From Penelope pileata (Eukaryota > Chordata > Aves > Galliformes > Cracidae): DNA of 64,000 nt. Position numbers and translations under genes: made by a program. The DNA is taken from contig WBMW01003926.1 in assembly GCA_013396635.1 (NCBI GenBank), positions 679,850 to 743,849 on the forward strand, in the 5' to 3' direction. Positions 25,701 through 37,700 of the stretch are shown one piece after another; the first letter of the stretch is position 1; every line of letters begins with the position of its first letter. The notes beneath the pieces were generated by a model. The model was not told where the DNA came from, searched no databases, and saw nothing but the letters and a program-made list of their open reading frames with translations.

Positions 25701-28700
25701 CTGCCACATTTGCAAGAGGAGGAGTCAGTGAGATAACTGAAAGGGCTTTCTTTAAGAAAGAGTATGCTGTGACATGTTGTACATGGACCACAAGACTGAT
25801 GGATCTGGGCTTGCTCAGCCAGAGCTGAGAGATTTCAGAGCAGCCTATAACTACTTTGAAGGGGACTTACAAAGAGGACAGAGCCAAACTCTTCATGGTA
25901 ACAGGCAGGATATCCAGCAGAGACAACAGGCACAAATTGTTGCATGGTAAAGTCAGATTGGACATCTGTGAAAATTTCTTTGCACAGATGGCTGTGCAGC
26001 CCTGGGCCAGGACATCCAGGGAATTGTTGCTTTGTACTGGTCCAAGCTCAACGTCTCCAGTACCTGTCAGGGTTGCCAGATGCTGCCACAGTGGATATAG
26101 TGAACACATCCACAGTTGCTGCTGAAAGATGAATGTCCTCTGAGTCAGGATAAAGACCTTGGGTCCCACATGTGGAACTACCTGAAATCTTCTTGCAAAA
26201 AGTCAGGAAGGTGGTGCCAGGCAGGCTTTGATGTGAGCAAACATGATTGGTTACTTGGAGAAAGTGAAACACAGAGGGCCTTCCAAGCATCTGGATTCAC
26301 CCATCTCCGGTCAGGAATTAAATTGAGTGCTTAACCCATAAATACCACACTAACCTTTGCTCATGGCTGTGCTAAATACTCCCAGAACCGAAGTGTGGTG
26401 ACAGGATGACAGCTCAGGTGGAAGCTCTCCTCTTAAATACCTTTCTGCTTCATCAATCGTTGCCAGCTTCAGAGGGCAGGGAACTTGGCTCCTATGGAAA
26501 GGCAGAATGGGATGAAGAGACAAAATCCTCATAACAGCTACACCCTAACCCAAGGTGACAGCCATTACATCTCACTAGAGACAAAATCAGTTGCCTCTGG
26601 GAAGGAAGGGTAACATCCAGTCACCAAAAGGCGTTGGTTATGGTGAAGGGAATAGTCCTAAACCAATCTGGCTGCTCTGAGATCCTTTCTGCACACAGAA
26701 CAGTCTGGCACTCCTCAGGCTAAACCGTAGAGATCCCTTGGTTTAGGCTAAGGGGTTGGCTCTGCTTCCAATAAAACAAAAGAGGGCTTTGCCACCAATA
26801 TCATGACCTTAGGACCACATCCAAAGGGCCTTCCTGGTCTGGGACCCACATTAAAAATAACAGGGAAGGAATTCCAGAGAGAGAAAAAAAGGGACAGTGA
26901 CAACAGACGAATGTATTGTCCAAGAATAGATGTCTTTGACAAAGAAAAGCACAGAAAGTTATTAAACTAATTTCCAAATCAGGTCTACAAGCACATCTGA
27001 CATTATTTTTCCAAAAAGGAATTTCATCACCCAGGCATGAAGCATCCAGAACATCATCTAGCAGATGTGCCAATCGCCCCGTGTGGGGATCATTAACAGA
27101 CACTTACAACATGATGAAGTTGGTCAGTTCTTCAGTTCCCAACATGCCATTGTACATTATTGGTTGCTCTCCCTTCTTGTAAATCTTTATGGTAGGAAAC
27201 TGAGTGACATTCTCCATTGTGCAAACTCCAGGCCAGTCCCAGCAGTTTACCCGAGAGAGCAAAACCCCTTGAGTTCCTAGAATGGAAAATAAATTCATAT
27301 AAATAGTATGCAAAAGGAAAAAAAGAAAGAGAGAGTGAAATGCTTGAAAAAGGAAGCTGTGTGAGCTTTTTCTGGATATAATTCCATATATTTGTATTAA
27401 TGCTGCTAGAACTCCTATTTTCCTGCTTGCTTTGGTGTGCATCCTACAGAGCTGGATCCTAACACGCTGCATGCCCATGGAGCAAGTCCAGGTGGGCGAC
27501 CACTGAAAAGCTGCTAGATCATTCCTGGAGTGAAATGCTGCCTTGTGTGGGCAGGATGTCAAAATTCAGTCTCAAAATAAACAATCCCTTTGGGTCCAGG
27601 CTATCTCCCTCTTGAAAATATTCATGTGTATGCCTTACGGCTTTGAATATAATAGCAACTATTTCCAGCCTGCTAATGTATTAAATATTCCAGCAGGTGT
27701 GGATGGATTTAAAAAATAGACCATGGAGAGAACAAACTCAGGGAAGTGGAAGGTTTCACTTCTCAGAAGGAAATTCCCAGACACATTCACATCTGGCTGC
27801 AATGAAACCCTGAGGCAAACACCCAGGAGTACATCAGGCAGTAAAGAAAGGTGCTGGAAATACTTTATGAATGAGGCCAAGACAAAGAAACCATGCAGGC
27901 CCTTGCTTCAGGAGGAAGAGGGAAAATAAAGCTTGGCATGGAGGAGGCTGATGCACCTGGGGAGGAACAACCCCAGGCAGCAGCACACGCTGGGGGCCAC
28001 CAGCTCTGCAGAAGAGGACCTGGAGGTCCTGGTGGACAAGTTGCACGTGAGCAGCACTGTGCTGCTGCTGCTAAGAAGGTTAATGGTATTCTGGGCTGTG
28101 TCAGGCAACGCAGGCTGAGGGAGGTCGTACTTCCCTCTGCTCAGTGAGGCTGCATCTGGAGCGCTGGGTCCAATTCTGGGTTTCTCAGTACAGAGCCAGG
28201 CTCTGTGCAGTGGTGCCCAGTGCCAGGACGAGAGGCAATGGGCACAATCTGGAGCACAGGAGGTTCTCCCTGACCATCAAGAAGCACTTCTTCCTGATGA
28301 CATCCACAGGTCCTTTCCAACCTAAGCCATTCTGTCATTCTATCATTCAAGGTTTTTTTTATCTTAATAAGGTGTCCAGCATTAAAAAGTATCTGTTCTA
28401 CCCCAAACGTAGAGCTAAATACACAAGGAGCAGTTAAAGGCCACACAAACAAACTGTGATTCAGCCTGATGGCTTTCACCCTATTGTACCTATGCAGGTT
28501 GCTCATCTCCAAGCCACTAGGAGGGACTTTAGGGCCTTAATAAGGGGTCTCACAAAGAAGTGGGAAAGGAAGAGCACTCAGGAATTACAGAAAGCAGCAC
28601 ATGCTGCTGCTGGTCCACTGCTAAGCATGTGCTAACTGGCCAGCAGGTCTCTGGCCTCACCTGCCACTGCCTCCTGGCCGCCCACCTCCCCCAGCCTGCC

Positions 28701-31700
28701 TCTTCCCTACAGGCAGGCCTGACCAGCAGGGCTGTGTGCTGTCCTCAGGCCACGCATCGTCCATGCCCGCTGCAAGAATTCGGTATCTCAGGGATCTTCA
28801 GGCTTCTGCTCAATTCGTTTGAACAAGACTCAACAGTTACGTGGGGAGGATGGGGTGAAACGTTGAGACAAGTACATGCGTGGAGGCAGATTATCCCAAG
28901 GTGTTCTGTCCTTCAGAAACCAGGGCAAGGGCAGATGATGAGGATTTCTCAAGAGTAGAGCAGATCAAAGCAAGCAAGCTTTCCCCTCTGTCTGTCCTGG
29001 GTTTGACTCTGATGACTATCTTCATTAAAGGCCTGGATGACAGAATAAAACACATCCATCCCATCTGCAGACGATCCCACGCTCAGAGGGGCAGAAAGAG
29101 ACCTGAAGGGCAGACTGGAACCAAAAGCAACATTCTGTAATGAGGAACAGGATGCACATCCACAATCAGTGCTGCAGCTCAGGGCAAAGCTCACTCGGGG
29201 ATGAACTCTCAACAGTATCTGCAAGACACGGGAGGAAAAGGAGGCTCTTTTATTTTGTCCTGGTGAGGCCTTCGTGGAGCCCATCAAGCCTTCATGCAGG
29301 CTGGAAAACACATTTTTTGAAAGGTGTGAGCAGATGGGAGAAAATCTGGGCAAGAGAGAAGTTTAGAAGACACCTCCTGAGGAAAAGCAGCGTTTCTTTC
29401 AATCAGAAATTGCCTGGAAGAGGGAAACAATAAAATCTAATGATACGTACAGTCTGCTCCAGAGGTGACAGTGAGATCTCCCTCCACTGCCAGCTGGGAA
29501 AGGACAAGCAGCAATTCATCCCCAGGCAGGAAGGTTTCACCAAGCATTAAAATAAGAACTAAGCATGAGTGAGCCTTTGGCAGAAGAGCTACTGAAGGGT
29601 TTTAACCACAGGTCAGAGATTTCTCCATCAGGGATTGGCAAGGCACCCCAAAGACACGGTGACCTTCACACGTTTTCCCACCCCACAACCCTGCTATGTC
29701 CTTGACATCCCACTGGACCACTTTACACAGCCCTCATTTCAGGTTCTGCTTTGCAGCTCGTTCACACAAGTTGCTCACTGCTGTTCTGCCTTGTGTCAAA
29801 GGTATGTAGAGAAGAAGCAAGCAGCAGCACCGAGCTAAGGGTCTGCAATTCCACTCAGACAGCCCAGAGTTGTCAAAACACGCCAAGAGAGGAGAAATGG
29901 TTTGTGTCATTCCCCAGGCTGTGAAATAACATCTCCAATTAAAAGCCTGCCCTGGATTTATTTCACACCTCTGAGCCGGTGTGGCTGGTTCCCATCATCT
30001 GTTACCATATAATTTTATGTCTTGCCCAATTCAGAATAAAAAATGGCATGGAAACAGAGCTTTGATGTCTTGTTAAAACTGCAAGGCTGCTGTAAGGTCC
30101 AAAAAATGTGGTTTTAGGTATTTGGATACCACCTTGGGGGATTATGTACCAAAAGTGACCAAGATCCCCAGGGAAGCCCCAGCTGGCCTGAGAACACTGT
30201 GCAGAGGAGGATCACCCCACCATCCCAAGCTGCACCGTGTTATCCACTGCTGAAGGCACAGCAGCCTCAGGAGCTGAGAAATTCAGCAGGAGACTGTTCA
30301 GCCCTGTGGTCACTGCTGAGCTGCTGGATGGGAAGAAAGTTGAAAGAGAAACAGAGGATACTCCTGTGCTGTGATTTTAGGTGCTACTAAAACAGGCGAC
30401 AGAGAGAACCTCTGTCCTAGGGGTCTTCTAAAAGCAAGACAAGAGGAATCATTGAAGGCTGCAGGGAATAGTGCAGGATATGCTAAAATCAAGAATCCCT
30501 TATGCAGCTAATCCTTTGGAGAGCAGGACTGGCATTCCCAACAGCTCACTTTGAGAGCTGGTCCAAAGTCTACAAGATGAAAGAGAGTTAAGTCATAGGA
30601 ATATAGTTGTATTTCTCCTCCTCTTAAAGGAGGAAGAGTCCAGTGTAGAATGGTAAAAAATTACCTGGAGAGCACACTGCAGGACAGCACCTGAGGGAAT
30701 CTCACAGACCACCAGCTGCTGATGTCCTACAGATGTAATATGTGTGGTGACAGAACGTGGCACTTGGTGTGCTGGCAGACCCAGGGTCCCTCTCGGGCCA
30801 CACCACAGCTTTGGGTACAGAAGCAGAGTTAGGACTTATTCAAAAGGGATTTGGCAATCTGATCTCTTCTCTCTGGTGACAGCAAATGGCATGGAGCTGT
30901 CAGGGGAGGGTCAGGTGGGGGATAGGAAAAGGCTCTGCCCAGAGGGGTGGGCATGGCCCCACACTCCTGGAGCTCAGGGAGCGCTGGGACAATGCTCTCA
31001 GACATTGGGTTTGGGTTTGGGTGGTGCTCTGTAGAACCAGCGGCTGGACTCAGTGATCTTTGTGGGTCCCTTCCAACTTGCAATATTGTACAATTCTCTT
31101 CTGTGCACTGAATCACACAGGTGATTTTCATACCTTTGAACTACAACTTCAAACCCCTGCCTTTGAAAGTCAAGCAGACTCCACAAGCACCAGAAGAGAG
31201 AACTGGAATTGTTTTTCAGCTCCGTTTTTCAGCATATTGCTCTTCTTTTGTACTGGTTTCCTCCCACCTTTGCCAAAAAGGACAATCACACACCTGAGAA
31301 ATACAATGACACTGTCTCACCTTCACATCCTTCCGTTGCATGGGTGCTGCTTCCATAAATTTATGTTTTACATAAGAAAACAAGAGCTGCCTTAGTTAGC
31401 CCCAGTGGCAGAGAGAATGGCATGCTCTCACTGCAAGAGCAGAAAACGTGCTCTTTTCAGCAAGACAAAGATGTTTCTCTTGACCTCTTGTTAGATCAAA
31501 TCTCTTAACAAAGAGAAAACACTTGGTGGGCTGTAAACTTCATTTGGGGATCATCTGCTGCTCCTCTGTTACTGGATGATTCATGGGGTCATCCCAGTCT
31601 CCAGCCTCCTCTACTCCCTTACACTTCATTTCACATGGCCTATTCTAAGTGCCATTTTCCATGGAAAATTGGCATCAAAAGTGGGACCTTGTCCTGCATC

Positions 31701-34700
31701 TCAAAACGTGCTTCTCATGCAGGTGACTCATGCCTCAGACAGCTGATCTTGGCTTCTGAGCCCTTAGGAAGTAAGCTCCACCCCACAGAGCAGACACAGG
31801 AATACCTGTACTTTTGGGGGAGCTGAGCAATTGCCCCAGAGCCATGACCCATGTTTAATTCTCAGTCCTGCACAGCTCAAGCTCTTCTTCCTGACCCAGA
31901 CTTCTGCCCCTTGCACTGGTGTATCCTCGCCCACCCCTGCCTTACTCTTTTCCCAATCCCAAATCCAGCTCTGGATACCCTGACACTGCCTCCTACTTAG
32001 GAGTTCACAGACTCAGATTTCCACTTGGAAGCTGACTTTAGGCCATGCCCCCTGGCCTGGAACACTCACAATTGATGTGGCTCCTGCTCTCAGTCTGATC
32101 TGCTGTAACTTTTGGCTTTTTTAACCTCTTGACCCCAGCCCACCCTAATTACCAGGCCTGACAGACCCTCATCTTGGCCATAAAAGAGAGCCTGGGAATC
32201 CCCATCCTTTCAGGTCTTCTGTCCGTAACTAAGTCTCCCCCAGCAGCAGAGAGAAATTTGCATCTTGCAAGAAACTCATTCCAGTTCCACAAAAGCAGCC
32301 ATTCTCCATCCTCTCCAAGGTCAGAGCAGGGAAAACAGACCGGAGTCATTCCACAGGTCACATCTGGCCTGGGAGCCTTCAGTCGGACCTCACTGATCAC
32401 AGAGGAGAGGCCCTGACCTCAATCAGCTCATAATCTCTGTTGAGCATCTGCCTATGGCTGCGTCCACGTACTGAGATCGTTATCAAATGATTAAAGAAAC
32501 AGATGGTGAATGCTTTGCCTCACACAGTCAGCCACGGTTTGACCACTGACTCAGGAAGAGGCAGGGTTTCATCCGCTGCCTCTCCCAGTTTGCTACTCGA
32601 GCTGGTCTGACAGCTGGGAAGTCGAAATAAACCCCAAATCATCAATAACCATCACCTCCCCGACAACGACAACCCTCCCTGAGCGTTCCTGTCTATTCCT
32701 GTGATGTCATTTCAGCTCAAAGCTGCTGGTGACATTCTTTTCCTGAAAATTATTAATGCAGAACTGCTTTCATCCAACCCACAGCACTGTCCTCACTGTT
32801 CCCAGGAGGGTATTTTGCAAGCAAATGCTTCCCAGAAAACTGTCTGGGTTCTTTGTACACTCTATATACATTTTTTCTCTGTTGAGAGCTCAGCCTGAAT
32901 CCTGCCTGAAGTTTTCAGGACAAGGTGTCCAGCCTTGATGAAGAAGAAAAAAACAGAGAATGCACCAGCTACCTCCAGGGCTGCCAGAACAACTCAGACT
33001 GAGATCTACTCAACTTCCCCACTGTGCTGAAATGGAGGGGATTAAATCACCTGCTTATCCCTCTGTAGTCAGAGGGAGGAACAGACATCTCTAGAAGAGA
33101 CTGAGCCCCTACAAGCCTGAGAGCAGTGCAGAAGAACCCACCTCTTCCCACTGACTCTAGAGGGGGATAGGACTGAAGCCCTGAATGAAACTGAAAAGGT
33201 GCTCAGGAAATATCACAGACACTCTTGAAAGACCACTCCCTCCTGTCTTTACTAGTGGATTACCTGACGTGTGTTGTCTCCAAATGTTACTGATTCTTCA
33301 CTGCCATGTATTATTTATGAAGTTCTGTGGCTGCCTGTGAGACTTCCCATGTAATTAACCCAGTCTACAGGCCCTGAAGGCATCATCATTTTAAATTCTT
33401 TCTCTGAAACCATCCTGCCGCACGGACCTGGGCCTGCCCACACCTGTCTGTTACGCCTTCCACCACAGCCTGGGCCAATTACCACTCTGCTACAGATGAA
33501 ATGCCCATGTGGGGACTTCCAAAAGCAGATCTGATGTACACTGATCTGGCTCTCAAGCCTTACGCTGTGCAGCCTGCAGAGCATCTTCTTGCTCTGTACT
33601 GGACCTAGCACCGAGGGGAACCAGGATCCTGTTTCTGTGATGCAGGCTGTGTCACTCATTGCTCCTGGTGACAAAATCACTGTGCCTGTCAACACCACAG
33701 TCTCAGCTGAAGGGCTGTTGGGGCAGCTGGTGTGTACCAGCCCACACCACCCGCATCAGGTGACTGCACAAGGTTGCACAGCCAGTCCCATGACTGCACA
33801 GGAGCACAAAGGGACTGCAAAGATTGCTAAAGAAACAAATGATCTTCCTAAGCAACTTAATGTGGGAATGCCTTCCTTAAGAGGTTGGGAACTAAAATTA
33901 GTGTATTGTGGGTGAGGAAGATACCACCAACACCCTCCCAGTCTTCTGCTCTGTACTGTCGGGGCAAATGCAGACCAGCTGTACAAGCACTCAGACCTGT
34001 GGCTCCTTACCTTGCAGGTGATCAGCCACCTCTGTGTAAGACTGCAGCACTGCCAGGGACACTGCCTCCCCTGAAGGACAGAAGAGACACAGCCCTGAGT
34101 TCTGTGCAGGTGATAGATCAACCCCCCTGTGCTCTTTGACAATGTTACATTATGACTTTCTGCTGGAAGCTCTGAAAGACTTTGAAAGAAATAAAGAAAG
34201 CTGGACTCTATGTTTCTGAGCAGAAAGCAGCTAGATTCCCTAGGCTATGGGAATCTATAGCCTAGATTCCTAGGCTATATCCCACCAAATGTGGGACAAG
34301 AAGGAAAGCCCATTTTCCTTCTTGCCCTACATTTGGTCCCTGTAAAAGGAAGGTGGAAAACCTATAAACACTGACTTACTTTACACTGAGAGATATTGTC
34401 TTCACAGTGTACCAGCCAAGGAAAGGAACTGATTTAATCTGACCGCTAACACTGGGTGAGGGCCCCCGGGACAGGATGCAGCACATATTTATCATTTACA
34501 CTTGTCTACAGGATCACCACGCTGTGGGAAGGGTAGTGAGCATGAAAGCTTAGTGAAGGGGCCGTCAGCCCGTGCCTCATACTCACAGCTGGCATAAAAC
34601 AGCACCACCGTCCGGGCAGCTCCTGACATGGCAGAGGGAAAGGTCTCCTCGGTCAGGGCAAGGATCTGCTCCAGGGGCAGCTCTCGCTTCTTGTCTCTGG

Positions 34701-37700
34701 AAACAGCTTCCACCACCTGATCATCCTGAATGTCTGCAGGGAGGAAAGTATGAACAGTCAGGGCAACAGTTGTTGCAACCAGATGCAGCCCTCTGCCTGC
34801 AACCCCTTTAAAACACTTTAGCAAGCCACCACCTCCCAGCAAACACGTGGTGACTGTCAGTTAGAGGTTAAGCAACCACCTTCCTGGGGAAATGGAAGGC
34901 ACAGAGGCACTCTCACTGACCCACATACAAACTCATTAAAATACTCTTAATGCCACCTCACACCATCGCCCAGCTGTACCCTCAGATTTGAACATGATTC
35001 TTTAAGCATGCTGGGTATTTGCTCCTCTATAATCGTGTGTCACTTTTTCTGCAAAACAAAAACAATTTTGTATGGAAAGCAAATGTTTTCAAGAAACAGT
35101 GATATCTCCCTGGGGAAAGCAAGTCTGGAACAGATCTTAACAAAAACATGTCTTAAACTTTTCCGAAGGGACTGATAACTCTGAGGCTTTTCTTCTGATG
35201 TCTGAAGAGGAAACAGTGATGGGTGCACCTTGCTCCCTGAAGCTGGTACCATGCAAACAGCAGTAGCTCCTCCCTCATGCAGCATCCCTGCAATTTGTTC
35301 CTCTAACAGCTGCTGATTTTTTCCATGGTGTTTGCCCTAAAAATTATGCCTGTCTGTCACGAAACTCCAGTGATCTGCAGAGAATGAAAGAGCTGCTTTG
35401 TAGAACCATTGCGTGATTGTGATAATCACAGTCACAGAAAGACAGATGAGGTGAGGCTGGCAGGAACCAGGAACCAGGCACCTCTACTCAAGCAGGGACA
35501 CCCAGAGCAGGCTGCCAGCCCCACGTCCAGGCAGCTTTTGAAGATTTTCAAGGAGACTCCATAGCCTCTCTGGGCAGCCTATGCCAGTGCTCTGTCATTT
35601 ACACAGTAAAAAAGTGTTTCTTGATGTTTAGATAGATCCCCTCGTGTTCCAGTTTGTGCCCATCATCTCTTGTCCTGACACTGGGCACCACTGAAGACAG
35701 CCTGGCTCTGTCCTCTTTGCAACCTCCCTTCAAAGGGATAGCTTGCCTCAGATTTGCAAGAGTATTCTCTAATGCTCAACACATGTCTGCATGTCTCTAG
35801 GAGATGCTGATTGCATGTCCTATCTGAGGACAATCAGCTTTTCGCTGTCTAGTTACACACCTTGATTGCCGTTCTCTTTTTCATCCTCGTCTTCCTCATC
35901 CTCACTCTCATCTTCCTGGACTTGTTTAACCTTGCTCTTATCTTCCACCAGAGTTATAACTTCATCAGTGTCTTCCAAGAGCAGGTATTTGATTGGCACT
36001 CCCTAACAAAAACAGGAACAAAACATCACCCTGTGTCTATTGTCTGCAAATGAAACTCAAGGCAGACGGGGACTGCTGATGGGGAGGGAGTTTAGAGTTC
36101 CCTCTCACCACCTAGCTTCTTAGTTCTGGGGTATGTCAACAGATTCCTAAAGCTGCCAAAGAGAGGATGTGCTTCTTTGGCCCAGTTTCACCTGCACATG
36201 AGCTTATTTCATTCCAGACTGAGGTTTCCTTTTCAGGAAGTAATTGTGGCTATGTAGGACTTTGTGTCTGTAGCTGGAGTGGTGAAAGTGAACACCTGCT
36301 CTGCCTCCCAACACCCTAACACTGACCTACCAAGAGAAAAAGCCCAGAGGCCAAACAGTGCATGAGAGAGCTGAGGTACAAGGACAGGGTGCACTCTGCT
36401 GCCTGCCCCTAGCCTGGAAGGGTCAGGTTGGGTCAGAGCAGCCCATCACAGACTGGGAAAATGCACAGAAGATCTTTTATCTCATGTAGCTCAACAAAGA
36501 AGAATGCTCCCAAGGGTAATGCACTGCCAACCCGTGGAAAGAAAAGAGCAAAATGTATTTCTCAGAAATGAGACTTTGTCAGCTTAAAACCAGTTCTGGC
36601 ACTGTCTCAGCAAGAGGCACTTCAGAGAAAATGAATTTTATAATGAACTGAGAGAAATGACAAACTGCTGGCACCTCCCGTTGGCTCTAAGAGGAGAAAT
36701 ACACCACGCACATCTCTCACCAGGTCAGGGGAAGCCCTCAGGGGACGCTCAGATTCAGGTCTGATCCTGTACCTTTGCAATCACAAGTGTGACAGTTCAA
36801 GTAATCTGGGGCAACTTGTGTTCCCTGGCATCTGTTGCCTCACAAGCTGGGTCAGGTCCCTCCAGAGTTTAGCTCATCTTGATCAACCTCATTTAATTTA
36901 GGCCCTGCCCTTTTCTCAAATCACTGCCAGAGGCATTTGGTTACATCAGTTCAGCACAGACCTTTGGTTGTTTGCTTTCCTGGCTCTTAGTTTCACACTC
37001 ATTTCCTCTTCCACCTTTTGAACTCCTTTCCTAAGGGGCCAAGGGCCTTTAGAAGTCCAAATCTTAGAGGAATTTACACTTGCACAACTACTTTAGGCAG
37101 TTGACAACCTTGCATCGCCTTAACGTGCAATAGGGATCACCCTCTGATTAGACCCCAAAATAAACACTTCTGTTTATCTCCTGCAAGTAGGCACAACAGC
37201 CCTGCAGCATCAAGCTCAGGCCGTTCCAAATACGTGCATGCAGCTATGGAAAGACTCCTCCCCTATGGAAAGACACATCCCCTTGAGCTTCTGGGAAGGC
37301 TGTCAGATAACAACAGAGGGGAGCAACACCTTAACACCCTCTCAAGAGCAGCACGTCCAGATAGGGAAAGAAGAGTTGTACAAAAAAGAAATCCAGCACC
37401 AAACCTCATCTGGTGTCTTGAGAGCGACGTTTGACCGCAGCAGAACGTTCAAATCTACAAGGTCCCTTCCGAAACAGAAAGTGAACGTTAGATGGTGTGA
37501 TGGCATGCAAGGTCCCTGCTCTGCTCAGCCTGCCTGCCTGGCAAACACAGCTCTCTCAGCAGCACCACATCCTCACAGAGCTGTGCCCCGGGGCCCCAGG
37601 GTCCGTGTGGGAACTCAGTCCACCTGAACTAAGCCAAGTGACCAAGTGACCCGGTGGGACTGCCACCACGTGTGCTGCTTAACGTGCCTATTTCACAAGG

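Larger units (their letters stand above)
21310..26354 (-). other. TXNDC16: TXNDC16 intron 14
   Basis: About 5 kb. It contains a minus-oriented CR1 tail near 25.33 kb and a diverged plus-oriented CR1 reverse-transcriptase remnant near 25.8-26.1 kb. The remainder shows no recognisable exon or RNA gene. Confidence 0.7.
27277..34010 (-). other. TXNDC16: TXNDC16 intron 12, the largest internal intron
   Basis: About 6.7 kb with a plus-oriented CR1 ORF2 fragment (27.9-28.35 kb), a possible older LINE-like remnant near 29.0-29.4 kb, and a plus CR1 tail (30.9-31.1 kb). It separates the two halves of the Trx domain. Two exon-like islands near 29.45 and 30.7 kb were examined and rejected. Confidence 0.7.

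Noticed and set aside
29452..29494. Exon-like island in TXNDC16 intron 12 (acceptor TTTCCCAG, donor GTACGT)
   Set aside because: 43 nt would shift the frame between exons 12 and 13, which join cleanly in phase 1 and match the family without an insertion.
30665..30718. Open stretch with a donor-like GTAATT on the minus strand in intron 12
   Set aside because: No clear acceptor and no family similarity.
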